64,000 bases of DNA. Origin: Merluccius polli. Lineage: Eukaryota > Chordata > Actinopteri > Gadiformes > Merlucciidae. Position 1 is the stretch's first letter. Every line of letters starts with the position of its first letter. This document shows, one piece after another, positions 1 through 28,077 of this stretch. Location: contig JAOPHQ010005773.1 in assembly GCA_030340625.1 (NCBI GenBank), positions 1 through 64,000 of the forward strand, given 5' to 3'. A program made the translations under genes and the position numbers. The notes beneath the pieces were generated by a model. It was not told the DNA's origin, did not search any database, and saw nothing but the letters and a program-made list of their open reading frames with translations.

Positions 1-1315
1 GGTTTCAGACAAACGGTGGGCTCTGATGAACTCATGCAGGCTATAGGCTATAGGCCTGTCATTATAAACAGCCTACTCACTATCCAAGTCGTTATCCTAC
101 CAATGTGTCCAATCCACACTCAATATCAGAGAGCACCTACTCTACAATAAGGAAAATAGTCTTATTCCTCCTCAATCGTTTATATGTTTTTATTATTATT
201 ATTATGAGATCGATTATTATTATTACTATTATTGTTTAATGCACGCTTAATATGGTGTGTGGTGTGGGTGGGGGGGGGGGGTATGGAGAAAGGGGGGGGG
301 GTATGGGCGTGACGTGGAGGTAGGCAGGCCACTTAGTTTCCTCATGTTGTTGAGTGTGTGTCCTACGGTGTCCCAGCAGCAGGTGTAGATAGACGCTCCA
401 GTCTATAATAACTCAGGTACCAACAAGGAGCATAACGGAGACCTAATACCTGGCGGGATGTTAGGGACCTCTTCTTATACAAGCAGATCAACGCCCACAC
501 AGGGCTGCTAAATCTCCAGCAGACTGGGACGATGGAAATGGCAACATAAACCCCTTGGGGCCGACAAGTGAAAAGGGAAATTCCTCCATTCATTTTTGTT
601 TTTGCATGTTTATGTTTTAAGTTATCAATTTTGTGAATGTGGAAAAAAGCCAAAGACTGCTAAGTTACCTCTAATGGTATGCTAAGACTTTATTACAGCC
701 AAAACATACAAGAGGTTCATACAGTTTACACAGGGCTACATTTTGATTGGGGACATGTGTCATGCCTCGTCTAAAATCCAGAAAGTCAAAAAAGTGTAAT
801 AGTGACAGCAGAATTCATTTAATTAGTTTTCATAAGTACGCAAACAAAAAAGTTTAGTATTGCGTGTTTCACGAAATAGGATATTGTTAAAGATCATATA
901 CCATTCTAATGAGGAAGGGAACGGTATAGGTCCACTATGTGGTCCAGCTATGTTTCAACATTTGCTACACACAAAAAAGACAAAAAACGTGTAAACTCAC
1001 TTTATGATGTTAACATGGTTGTTAGTTCAGTAAGTGAGTGAACCTAATGTCGAGTCAACTCCCTTGTTCCCAGCCATGGACCAACCCAAACCGGCCCCCC
1101 CAGCCGCTCTGAGTCAGCAAGCCAACCCACCCGTCCTCACCTCTGCCCAGGAAGGGCGGCAGTGAGAGGCTGACAGATCAACCTACTAGCTTCCCACGCC
1201 CTCCTCCCCCCCTCCCCACCCCTCCCCTCCCGTTCCGCTTCAAAAAAGACAAAACCACCCTAGCTTTTTTTTTCTCCGGGGGACACACACCGTGGATCCG
1301 CCGGCAGCGCCACCC
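1..1315. other. Upstream region and probable 5' UTR of the Kv2 channel gene
   Basis: No gene is supported in the first kilobase. It is AT-rich, with short TAT trinucleotide runs near 190-240 and G tracts near 270-300. From about 1060 the composition becomes GC- and C-rich up to the channel start, which suggests a 5' UTR or promoter-proximal region. No clear TATA box or other core promoter element was recognised. Confidence 0.4.
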
Positions 1316-15270
<13,955 letters not shown>

Positions 15271-15767
15271 CTGTTAGGAGGGGTTCAGTGGCAGGTGCCA
15301 TAAAAATGCGTCGTGATCTGGGAGGGTTGTTTATGTCAATAAGACAAGACAAGCACATGTCCAGACAAGCTGAAAACACTTGAAGAGTCGCCGTATGTCT
15401 ATCTATCACTGTATATAGTGATCATGTATTTGATTCACTGGGGAGAATAGACTGCTTTGCTTCTAAGACTTTGAGTAGGGTGCAGTGCAAGTCTAAAGTG
15501 TGAGCAGAAGTCGCTTACTAAAGAGAATCTCAATGACTGAACAGAACTGATTTCTGTTGTTCAGTATTTATTTTTATATAGTGTTGCGGCCATGCAGGTT
15601 ACAATTCTGATTTATTGTTGCGCACACTGCTGTGGTCCTGCACCACCATGGATTAAAACACCAGAAGAAGAACTGTGGAGGGGTATTATTATTTTCTTTT
15701 TTTTCTAGAGGTTTTTCTAAAAGTACAACAAAAATGTGACCGGTTCTTCTTCAACACTTCCCCTATA
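15271..15767 (+). other. kcnb2: kcnb2 proximal 3' UTR with candidate poly(A) signal
   Basis: Non-coding sequence after the TGA. ATTAAA at 15652-15657 is a variant polyadenylation signal and AATAAA at 15979 lies inside the transposon downstream. Kv2 3' UTRs can be long, so the true end may lie beyond the transposon, for example at AATAAA near 18315. Confidence 0.45.
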
Positions 15768-16224
15768 GAGTGGTGCAGGGATGACGTATTTTTGTAGGCC
15801 AACCCGGAAGTTAGCATCGCCCTGGGTTCCCTCGACAAAAACCCAATGGGTTTTTCCATTGAATTTCGGATTATTACAGAAAATAAGCTCTGTGGCAAAC
15901 AAAAGTTTATGATACTCACACGTTTTGTTAAGCAAGATAATCTTCACCAATGAACACTACTTTTATGATTTTTGTAGAATAAATGCAATTGTCAGAATTT
16001 TTTTGAGACACGTAAAAGCTTTAAACTTCACAAGTGGGGTATTTACTGATGTATTTTATGTCGTAGACACAACACGTGGCCATCTCTTAAGCTTGTGTTA
16101 ACCACAGACCGTATTTCAGGCATCAAACCAAAAACCCATTCAGAACACCCGTTGACTTCGAGATGAGAGAAGTGCCAAAATGCTAACGGATGTCCGGGTT
16201 TTAGGACTCATTCCTGCACCGCTC
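15768..16224. mobile_element. Transposon-like element, copy 1 of a family with 4-bp target duplication
   Basis: It begins GAGTGGTGCAGGGATGA and ends with the complement of GAGCGGTGCAGGAATGA, so the terminal repeat is about 17 bp with two mismatches. TATA flanks both sides (15764-15767 and 16225-16228). A closely similar copy in the same orientation lies at 30284-30722. It has no coding capacity. A 4-bp TATA/TATT duplication does not fit hAT (8 bp), Tc1 (TA) or Harbinger (3 bp), so the superfamily is left open. Confidence 0.75.
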
Positions 16225-17370
16225 TATAGTTATGAAAGTGTCGTACTTTTGTTCTCCAGTCAACACTGTACCATTTTGAGTGGGTCATCTCCCTTATTAT
16301 TTTATCATGCCTGCTGCTAGTTGCATTGTGAGTTTGTATGTGAAATGGGGATGGGAGAACCAGGATGCTGGACTGATCTGGAATGGGTCACATAAAAACC
16401 TTGCAGTTGAAACAGGAAACCGTAATGTATTATGTGGCAAATTCCTCTCCCTCCATCACTCCAGTGTACAGAAATAGTACCCTGCAGACGCTAGAAATGA
16501 CAGCTTTATCCTCTTGCAGTCATGACATCAGTATCTGCATTAGCTTTTCAATAATTCATGGTTTGTTTTGTATTGTTGCCGTCCATGTTACTAATCAGGT
16601 GAACTTTTTCTGTTACAACTGTTTTGGCTAAACCTGGGTTTTAAAAGTGTATGTTCTGCCCTTTCTTATAACCCACTACAGTAAGGAACACAACATATTT
16701 ACAAATTGTATTAATCTAAGAGACCTAAAAGAAACACACTCTGGATAAAAAAACAGAACCTCATTATGTTTGACCTTCTGTTACACCTGGATCCACCAAT
16801 CTGGATTCACCCATAAAGCACATTTCAGCCACCACACACTGGCTTCATATAGCCCACTATATGTGTTGGCTTTTTAAGATTGCCTTTTTGTTTAGAGAAG
16901 TGTAATGTAAGTTTGTTTGCTACATAGATCATGTTTGGCGTCTGCAGAGCGATGCGTGTGCTTGGGTCACATGTGTACATTCACTGGTCACTGTATGCCT
17001 GCCTGGGCAGTGACAGGGTGGCCTCTGGTCACATAGTAAGAAGGGTGCTGCTGCAACTCAGAAGTGGTGTGAGACTGCCCCCTGGAGGTGTTGTTCAGGC
17101 ACTTTAATGAAAAGACTCGATGCCTATTTATAGTGCTCTACTTAGAAATGTAATCAGCAAATTCCCTTTTTTTTTTTGATAGTGTTGTTTAGTATGTCAT
17201 TTTTTTGTTCATTATGTATATATACTTGGTGGCATACACATTTGTGTTCATTATGTGAGGATCTCTGAAAGGCGAAGTGAGTCATAATATATTTAGTACC
17301 TCAAGTACTTCATATAAGCATACAAGGATACTTTCTAAATGGTCTTCCCATCCAAAGGTATTGTGTGTGT

Positions 17371-17398
17371 GTGTGTGTGTGTGTGAGTGCATGTGTGC

Positions 17399-17454
<56 letters not shown>
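17371..17454. repeat. GT microsatellite
   Basis: GT run interrupted near 17386-17408 by GTGAGTGCATGTGTGCGTGC. Confidence 0.9.
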
Positions 17455-17457
<3 letters not shown>

Positions 17458-19389
17458 GGTCTGAGGTTAAAATGAAAACACAGCTTTTTTGGCCCATGTT
17501 AGATGGTATTGTTCATTCCTTCTCTGTGGGGATCAGTAGGGGGATGATCTGTAGGGGATGATCTTTACCATAACAGTTCTGCTCGGCTACCACAGCTTTG
17601 CTTTGTTTTTCTTCAGTTAAGGGCGTTAGAAACAGCACCGGTATTTGGTCATTTTGTGTGGTTACTGCTGGGGACTTTGAATTGTGGAGAAGTTGAAGCA
17701 ATCAGGGAGCGTTTAAACACAGCTTTGGTGGTTCTCTCAAAGAGTCAACATAAGAAGTAGCAATAGCAATAGCGTCATCGGTGAAACACCTAATGCACTC
17801 TTTGTGTTGGCTCACAAATTGGTGCCCGGTGATGTAACATGGTGGACCACAGGGGCAGCACCAGCATGCCATAGTTTGCCACTCAAACTGGTACGCTTGC
17901 TTGGTTTTCCTCCTGTGGTTTGATATTAGTGTTGGCTTACTTAGAATGACCAGCTTTGACACTAAATTGCACACAGTGACCTGTCACAGATATCATGCGA
18001 TACTGATTTCCTTTTCCTTTTTGTCATTGTTGTAATATCTTAATTTTGTACAGTTAGTAGGCCTAAGTATAATATTCAGATTCTCCAACCAAACAAGATA
18101 TATCTCTATACATATACATATATAAGTAGTTATTCTTAATGTATCACGCCTGCTTTTCTGTTTATTCTTCGACATTCAACTCATCTCTCCTCTTTATGTT
18201 GGTTGTTATAACACTATATGACCGTTAGTTGACTTCTTTGGTTGTTAAGTCACCATAACTTTATAGTGAATGACCTTGTGGTTTCCAAGGAGTCAGTCAC
18301 CATTATGCAAAACAAATAAACGTGTTCATGTGAGCCTTTTATCCTTTTGTCTACGTTTGTGAGTTATGTATCTATTTGTGCATTGTGTATACATTGTATG
18401 TGTGTGATGTTAGGTTCAGATAAGTAATTTATTCAGATACATATGTTGCAATATCTAGTGTATACATTGTTATTTTAGTGTTGTTAGTGTGTTATGTTTG
18501 CCACGATTTCCTTTTTTATTTGATGAAACCGCATGATATCAAAGTACCACCGTCTGTCCATCAGATGGCGCCCTCCCGCATGTGTTTCCAGCCCACCCCT
18601 AAAAGATAGTCTATCCTTAAAGGTGCTGTTGATAACATTCAGCCACTAGGTGTCGCACTCCCTCTCTCCCTCCCCCTCCCCCTCCCAGAGGTGTTAGGCC
18701 GACTGTCTGTAAATACATTGTCTGAATGCTAATGTTAAAAAGTTGTTCAGCAATTGATCAGACTTTAATCAGGACTGCATAAAAACGTGAGAGTGGAAAT
18801 GTCATTTTAAACCAGATCCTAAAATCAGTCTGAAATGCAACGGTCCGATAATAACAAGAGAGAGGGGGCTTCAGGCTGCACACACCAATGATGTGAAAAA
18901 AATGATCCTTTATGTGCAGAGGACAGAATAGCACCCCGGGTCCACCAAGATGCACCATATGTGAACACTTTTCTAAACCAAGGTAGCATTACTGTGAGCA
19001 GTTCTCAGGATGATGGTTCAACTTCTCCCGAGTCCTTAGAACCAATAAGTGTGAATATGTGGGCAGCCTCTAATAAATTTGGAAGCCATTTGATCGCTTT
19101 TCTTTTAAACAAACCTCAAAGTGCAGCAATTTAAACAGCAACAGGGTGTGGTATCACATATAATCACAGATAACATAACTAACACTATAAAACACATGAT
19201 TGACACCGATTAAAGTTTATGAACCTATGTGTATAGAATAGGCAAACACAGTGAAACATTATACAGTATCGAAAACAGTTGGAGTGATGGATGTGTTGTG
19301 CTTTGGTTTTTGTTTTTTATTCAGTCCGTTAAGCCAACACTTCAACAATGTCATGTTGAACAGACCATGATGCTCGGTTGTGGACACAA

Positions 19390-19391
<2 letters not shown>

Positions 19392-19426
<35 letters not shown>

Positions 19427-19448
19427 GACACGCCCACACCCACACCCA

Positions 19449-19524
<76 letters not shown>
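19392..19524. repeat. CA microsatellite with CACACC subunit block
   Basis: CA run, then a CCCACA block (about 19430-19455), then a second longer CA run. Confidence 0.9.
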
Positions 19525-19527
<3 letters not shown>

Positions 19528-19593
19528 CAGGGCCTGGCTTCAGAGTGAGGGGTGTAACCATGCTAACCACGGTGCCCTGTAATCATGCTCAAC

Positions 19594-20040
<447 letters not shown>

Positions 20041-20087
20041 GTCTGGCTCTCCCTCCCTGCATCATATCCACCCCTCCCTCTCTGTGC

Positions 20088-20096
20088 TATAAAAGG
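20088..20096 (+). promoter_or_regulatory. col21a1: TATA box, probable col21a1 core promoter
   Basis: TATAAAAGG is a near-ideal TATA box, placed just after a CT tract and 583 bp before the signal-peptide ATG. Transcription would start near 20120. The leader to 20678 contains upstream ATG codons and may be spliced. Confidence 0.5.
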
Positions 20097-20678
20097 CCTG
20101 CCTAACACTAACATTAGTGCCTCTGAACCCTTGTGAACTGCTGGGCAGCCTGTGGGTGGAACACCAGGGTAGCTTATGCTGAAGAGGAAATCAATTTCAT
20201 TTAATAGTTTAAATTGGCGTTTAGCTGTTTAAAGGGCAGAACATTAATGAGTAATATACATTTTTTTCTAATGCCAATTGAGTAGAGCAGAAGTAGGAAC
20301 AAGATAGAGTTGATGTGAGGTTGTGCGTTATCGTGTTATAACAAACATGTTAAAGAGGAACATCGTTACATGAGATTTCAGGGACAATAGAACAAGCTGT
20401 TTGGTTGTAAGAGTGTACTTGACGGTGGTGTAGGTTATGCGAGAGCGCACTCAGTAAATGTAGTTTTGATTAAGGTTCTTGTAAAGCGGAAAAACAACAA
20501 TTCTCTCCTAGTGTCTATTTTGGGCGGCAACGCAAGACTTCGCCTTTTTCAAAATACACCACTTTTTGTTACTTAGGAGGGATATTTCAAGAACATGTGG
20601 CTTTGAGGGACACATTCTAGACACACGTGGAGATATAGGACCAAGAAATTGAGAGGAAAATAGTTGTAAGAAGGAAAC

Positions 20679-20766
20679 ATGAAGATGTGGACGCTACTGG
20701 GCTGTTTTCTAGCATGGACCCTGTTTGCTCTCCTCAGTGCAGAGCTACACGTGGACACCCGAGCTG
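20679..20766 (+). CDS. col21a1: col21a1 exon 1: signal peptide
   Basis: Starts MKMWTLLGCFLAWTLFALLS, a typical secretory signal with likely cleavage after LLSA. ATG at 20679 follows AAAC. Ends in phase 1 before GTAATC. Confidence 0.85.
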
Positions 20767-21895
20767 GTAATCCATCTATTTATCTCTTCGTCTAACATGT
20801 TCCCTGTCTCTACATGTACAATCTGTGAATATGGAAGTCCTCTGATCCATCATAGTGATTATAACAAGTTTCTATGACAGAAACAGCATGACATAATATC
20901 TTGCCCACAATGTGGAGTGATGCAAACCTGTAGGTGTGAAAAGACTGGCTTCGTTAGAGCGGGTTATTGCTGGTTGGTGTCTGGATGGTGTGCGAATTGA
21001 TTAGTTTAATACAGTTAACTATGAGTGAACAAAATTATTTTTTTAAGCTGTGTGGATGTTGAACACACCTTATTTATTATTTAATTGTATCTTTATTTTA
21101 CCAGGTGAGTCCCTGAAGTTACAACTTATGTTTGTTTCTTAGTAGTAAGTTAGCTTTTATAGGCCTTCAATGTTAATAGTTACAACCTAAGTTAGTTTCT
21201 TAGTACGTTTGGTCAATTACTTTTCAATGTGCTTCAATTAGCCTTCAATATTAATAGAATAACATAATAATCAGTAGTTGGTATAATACTCAATAGTTTG
21301 TTAGATTCTAGGTGTCTATGTGTAAAAGCTTCATAACTAATTTACATATCTTTGCATAGGCTATATTTTGCATGTCTTGGATACATCTTGCACTACAACA
21401 TCTTGAATCACTAACTCAGACAACACAGAATTTCTGAGAAGCTACATCTCTACAAGAGGCAGTTTGGGACATTAGTATTTTGTAGTTTTGTTTTTACGTC
21501 AACCAACACCATGTTTTTGTTTCTGCCATCATGAGAGGTGAACGTTTATATATGAGAGTATTAAAAATATCTCTATATAGGATTTATATGTTTGCTTTGA
21601 TTTAAAACCTGGAAACCTGTTCATCCAACATATCTTAAACCACATAGCCGAGACTGCAGAGACGCATGCTCATTAGGTCAATTAATCCTATTTTTTATGT
21701 ACATGTTTAACATGTCACATGTAACATGAGTCTTATGATCGCATGTATTGCACTTGCACTGGATTATCATTCTGTACATCACATACAGAGTTGGCATAGT
21801 TGTAATGTGCATTTATGTAACGTGTGTATTTCTATAGATGAGTTAATCTGCACTTTCTGTCTTTCATTCATGATGTTTCTGTTCTGTGTGTCAAT

Positions 21896-21929
<34 letters not shown>

Positions 21930-22821
21930 TTCCATCACTGTTCTACGTCAGGCTGCAGTACGACAGCCAACGACCTTGTCTACATTATCGACGGCTCCTC
22001 CAGTCTTGGACTGGGAGACTTCCAGCTAGCTAAGCGGTGGCTTGTCAACATCACCAACAGCTTTGACATCAGCTCACAACACACACAGGTTAGATTACAA
22101 CATTGCCACGACTACCGTCTTCTGTTTCCACTCTAGTCTAGTATAGTCTCATATTACCTCATGACATTTCTTCTACATGTGCATTTATTGTGTGGTCAGG
22201 TGGGCTTGGTGCAGTACAGTGACACGCCCCGCCTTGAAATCCCATTGGGTAAGCACCTGTCCAATAAGGAGCTGGTTGCAGCGATTGAGGACACAGGTTA
22301 CCTGGGAGGAAGTACACAGGTGTTGTATATATGCCCTTTAAATCCTACTCTGTGTCATATCTAGATGTAGCTATAGATCAACCTTCACTGTAACATTAGC
22401 ATGAGGATAATTCATTGCCTTATTTATTTCTAGACTGGGCGGGCCATAAAGTTTGCGACCCAGCATGTGTTTGCCTCGTCCAATCGAACGCGGACAGCTA
22501 GGAACCGCATCGCTGTGGTGCTGACAGATGGGCGGAGCCAGGATGACGTAGTGGACGCAACTCAGGAAGCTAAGGTCAGAGGTCATCAAACAGATGTATA
22601 GGTTTTCAGCTTTTAGTGTGGTGTTTTTAATTGTCTGGAAGAGTAACCTGGAACAACACTTTTCTCAAACTTTTATAACCCAGTGATTTCCATAATCTGT
22701 TTTTTAGTTTGACCTTTTAGAAATGTTTCTGAATTCATGCCGAACTCCTAGCATTTGTTAGCATATTGTGTACCCCTTGTGTACCCATCTACCCACCGAT
22801 CCTACCGTCTCCACCTATGTA

Positions 22822-22867
<46 letters not shown>

Positions 22868-24746
22868 TATACACTTCATTCTCTTTACCAGGCCCAGAAT
22901 ATTATTCTGTTTGCTGTGGGAGTCGGTCATGAGATTGACAACTCTGAGCTGGAGTCCATTGCTAATAAGCCGTCATCAACCTACGTCTTGTATGCTGAGA
23001 ACTATGCAGCCATTGCCAATATCAGAGATAAACTGGAACAAAAACTGTGTGAGGGTGAGTGAGGCACAGATACAGAGGCCATTTTGAGTTATATCTTTGA
23101 CAAGCACATGCCAGTACAGACAACAATTAATGATCCCATACCAACCAATCAGGGAAGGGATGACCTGATTGGTCAGAGTCGGGAGCGGTCTAAAATCTAA
23201 ATAGTCTCGTACAGAGACAGCCGCAGTCAACCAGAACAGATATTCTCACACAGCATTTTACTCACTAATAGCGGATGGATGGCTATGGCATTTCTAACAA
23301 ATTAATCTCAAATAATAGCTCTTAAATCTTCCCTACAGCACCTTTAAATTATAGATGCATTGACCCCACATTCCCTTTAGTTGTGCCCCACTAACTCCTC
23401 CCTCCCCCCCCCCCCCCCCTTCAGAATCTGTGTGCCCCATGCAGACGACAGACTCGTCGGCCCCTTTCAGAGGCTTTGATCTGCTCTCCAACATGAAGAT
23501 TGATCTGAAAGCCAAGAAGGTGGAGTAGGACTCTCAGTGATATCACGCTGTGTATAATTCAGTTCATCCCTAGGTACTAACCCTAAGTCTTTACAGGTGC
23601 AGGGATCGATCATGTTTCAAGCTGCCTATCTGCTCAACACCAAACTGGACTTCACAGACAGTACAAGGTGGGGCTTGATTGAAAATAAGTCACAATTAAC
23701 ACGTAAACACAAGATGTAAGAAAAAAAAAAGTTTTAACTGTGTGTTTTAACTCTAAAAGTGAAAGCGTATTTATAATGGTGGAGGACTAACGTGCAAGGT
23801 GTGTGTGACCAGGTCCATTCTCCCAGAGGGCCTTCCCCGAGCCTACGTGTTCGTGACCACCCTCCGGCTGAGGAGCCCCTCCCACAAGATGAAGCTGGAC
23901 CTGCTGCGTGTCTTGTCGCAGGATGGGCAGCGTCAGATGGGGGTGACGCTGAATGGTGTTGATAAATCTGTGATCTTCACCACCACCAGCCTCAGCAAAA
24001 AAGAGCAGAGCGTTGTCTTCAACAACAAAGGCATACAGGTAACATTGACCAACATGATTGCTTCCAAACGTCACCTCCGATTTTATTTTTGCTGGAGGTG
24101 GATTCTCTCTTGTGTTAAAAGAAGAACCAAACCCCAACACCCTTATACATTGGTTTACATTAGACGACTCCCTCTCTAGGTTAAACACAGGCTATTGCAT
24201 GCATAACAACTCGATATCAAACACGTCACATGTCAAGGAAAACATCTAGAAACATCATATCCCAACTATTATCTTATCTATTATCTACGATGAATGATTT
24301 TTTCTCCAGAGGTTGTTTGACACTGACTGGCACCAGCTGAAGATATTGGTTAGATCTGGACGCATCGCGTCCTATCTGGATGGTGTGAAAGTGGAAGAAC
24401 AGCTCTTGGGCGGCGTCACTCCCATCTACATTGATGGGAAGATACAGGTCGCCAAGAAGGTCAAGATGGAGGTCACTGTGCCGGTAAGCATGTTCACATT
24501 TTGCTCATTGTATATGATCTCATTTGCACATATTGAGCTGTTAGCTATGGAGGACCAAAAATGACATGTCTATAAATAAATGTATAAATAAATAAATACA
24601 CGGATAAATCCTTAAATAAATAAATGAATGAATAAATGCACAGATAAATACATATATGAATACATAAATGCTGTTATATATAAATAAATGTGTATGTTTT
24701 GATTTCTCTGTGTATTCCCTCTCGTCCTCCATAGTTAGGTGATGTA

Positions 24747-24792
<46 letters not shown>

Positions 24793-26564
24793 TTCACCCA
24801 CACAGCACACCCACAGCCACACACTCCTTTGGAGTTGCATGTCTCTTACTCCAATTAGGTGCTACAGGCATGTGGGGATTTTAAAATAACTAACTATAAC
24901 ACATCCCATGTTTGAAAGACTGTAAGTAGTACTTTAAAGGTAAGCGGCACGTGGGGACGGAAATACAGCATCGTTTAAAATGCCGAGCCACGCTGCAGCA
25001 GCACACTGGGCCTGTGTGTCCCAAGCTGTAATTACAACCTGGCATGCCACCATAATGTTGGAGAGGAACATGGGTGTGTACTTGCATTGCCAGTCAAGAC
25101 CAAGTCACTCACAGCTGTGCTGCTCGTGGTGAGCGACAGACATTCACAGTTAAATCTGCAGTTGGAAGACTTGTTCTAGTTAGGGGTGTAGGTTTTCGTC
25201 GTCATGCTGAGAATGTGTTCCTGCATCATGTTCCTACCTCTGTCTATCTTTGGGTACTACGGCAGACACTGTTTAGCTGAACTAATGTGCATTTCAACGT
25301 TGCCACAATGTTTCATCCAATATACTCAAACAACAAACTAAATTTGTGACAATCAGAAATAGCAATTGCAATAGCGCGTCTTCCACCAGAGATGGTGCTG
25401 TCCCCATGGTTGGAATTTTGGATGTTTGTTTTCTTAATGCTTTATAATGAGACAAAGAAGTAGCTGAGGCTAACAAAGAAGCATTTGGAAGCAAAAATAA
25501 TTAAGCCTTTTGAATGTCCTTGGTGTGTTTCTTTAATTTAATTGAACTCTTTAATTCTTTAACCAGTTATTTGAGAACAAAGTCTTACTTACAAAAATGG
25601 CCTGGACAAGAGGCCAAACACAGCAAAAATAAAACTAATACAAATTTGAAAATGATCCATGAGCATAGACATAACAACAGAAATTGATACGTGGTTGTCC
25701 AGTCTCAAGGCTTCTGCAGCTCATTCCAATCTGAGGCAAAGGCATATGAAGTGAAGAGCAGCCAAAGTACAGCAATGGTTTTGACAGGGGGTTACAATTT
25801 GGATATAGCTGGTGGATCTTGTAGACAGGAATGATTGTATTTAGGAGAGATAATAGGTGCAATGAAGAAGATGGATGAAAAGAAGAAGAAGAATAACAAA
25901 AGAGCAGAATCCAGCCAGACGTCAAGATATTTGGATGCAACTGAAGCTCAGTCAGACCATAGACCATAGAGACCAGAGTCAGACCATAGACCATAGAGAC
26001 CAGAGTCAGACCATAGACCATAGAGACCAGAGTCAGACCATAGACCATAGAGACCAGAGTCAGACCATAGACCATAGAGACCATAAGCGTCAGACCATAG
26101 ACCATAGAGACCATAAGAGTCAGACCATCCAAAGTGGTGATCAGTTGGGAGCAGGGGACCGACTCCCTGGAATCCAAGCGTTTCATGGCCATTCATGACT
26201 TGCTGTTTTCTAATGTTTATGAAAAATAAACCTGAAAATGTGAAGCTTGTGCAGCGCTATGCTGGCCGAGTATGTGACTCTCCTCCAAAGCCGGCTATGA
26301 AGAACACTGGTCCACTTGATGTGGCAGGGAGTTATATGAGAAAATGTGCAACGTTGAAATTGCAATTCTCAGAGTTTACCTGAACACTGCATAGTTTGTG
26401 ACTCTAGTAAAACCTTTTGGCACTGATTTTCCTGACTACAAACTTTAACGTATAATGCTGTGTCTGTTCACACACACAGTTGGAGCTGCAGAAGATGAGG
26501 CTGTACTGTGACCCGGAACAAAACGACAAGGAGACAGCGTGTGAAATCTACTCTGTGGTATGTA

Positions 26565-26638
<74 letters not shown>

Positions 26639-27663
26639 GGTGTGTGGGTGTGTGGGTGTGTGTGCATGTGGTTTATAAATCTGTAGGATATAGTGTGTGT
26701 GCATGTGTGTTTACCCAAATCTTAAACAGTCCATTCTTTTTGATGATCAGTTTCAGCTGAAATGTTGATGCTAGCTGTTAGCTGTGTCATGCATTCACCT
26801 GCCAGCTCTGTGCTCTAAAAAGGGCATTGTTCATCTAAACTGTAAAGCATCATGCAAAACTAAAAAATCATTGTTCTTTGCTCATTGTTATCTGTTGTTT
26901 GTTTTGCAGGAGGATGACAGGGTAAGATTGTATTGGTTCTTAAAAGTTATACTGTTATTTTATTCATGTCATACAATAATTGCACAGCCTGTATGTTAGA
27001 TATTCCCTCCTTAAACATTTGTCCTCAGTGTCCACTCCAGCGTGAGCCTGCAGCCAGCCAGAGCTGCAGCTGTCCAATGGGAAAACGGGGATCACCTGGA
27101 TTACCTGGACCAATGGTAAGCTGTCACCACACTAATATTACCCCTCAACACTGCTTTATGTTGCTATTAGCAGAAACACTAGTATAGAATACTAACTAAC
27201 ATAATATTAACTAACACAATACTAATAGTCAATATATTTCACATAATTATTGGTAATTTTTTTTTTACCAGCCTCAATGGTAAAATGAGGTTACCGTACC
27301 TTAATTTTACTGTAAGAACTCCAGCTGCTCGGGGAGCAGAAATGAAATGTCATTCAGCTTTTCGTATTGTATGTGATTATGTGATACATTTTGAAGAAGC
27401 ACGTCTAGAATTGTATTTTATCATATGAGCCGTTTAGGAGAGATGTTCTAAATATTGGATATAGCTTGGTGTCTTTGTGACTGAAATGAGTGTTGCCACT
27501 GATTGTGTTTATGTTGTGGCGGACCTAGGGCTTCAGAGGGGAGAAGGGGAGAGAGGGCCCTCCAGGACCTGATGGCAAGCCTGTGAGTTCTTCCTTCAAC
27601 CTTTCCTTTACAAAGTGGAATGCTGATAGGCACTAACATCAGGCAAAGGAAAAGCTGTGTGTG

Positions 27664-27716
<53 letters not shown>

Positions 27717-28021
27717 TGGGGGGGGGTGTGTGTGGGGTGAGTGTGTGAATCATAGACAATTTCATTCTATCTATTTCTTTCATGTAACATGTATTTCCTG
27801 CAATCTTAGAATTTTATTTAAAACCTGCCCTAAATAATGTACTTATTTCCCCCCACAGGGTAAGCCAGGGCTGCCAGGATTGGCTGGTGATCCAGGAAAG
27901 AACGGCCTGAAAGTGAGTTTGTAGATATATTTTCAGTTTTAATTGTTTCGAAATAACTGAGAACAAAGGACAGGTAACAACATAGCTCATGTTTAGGCTA
28001 TGCATAGTTTTCTCCTATTGT

Positions 28022-28077
<56 letters not shown>

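Noticed and set aside
25635..26192. 185-residue minus-strand frame with VSMVYGLTL repeats
   Set aside because: Translation of the 27-bp minisatellite; no domain, no splice or start context.
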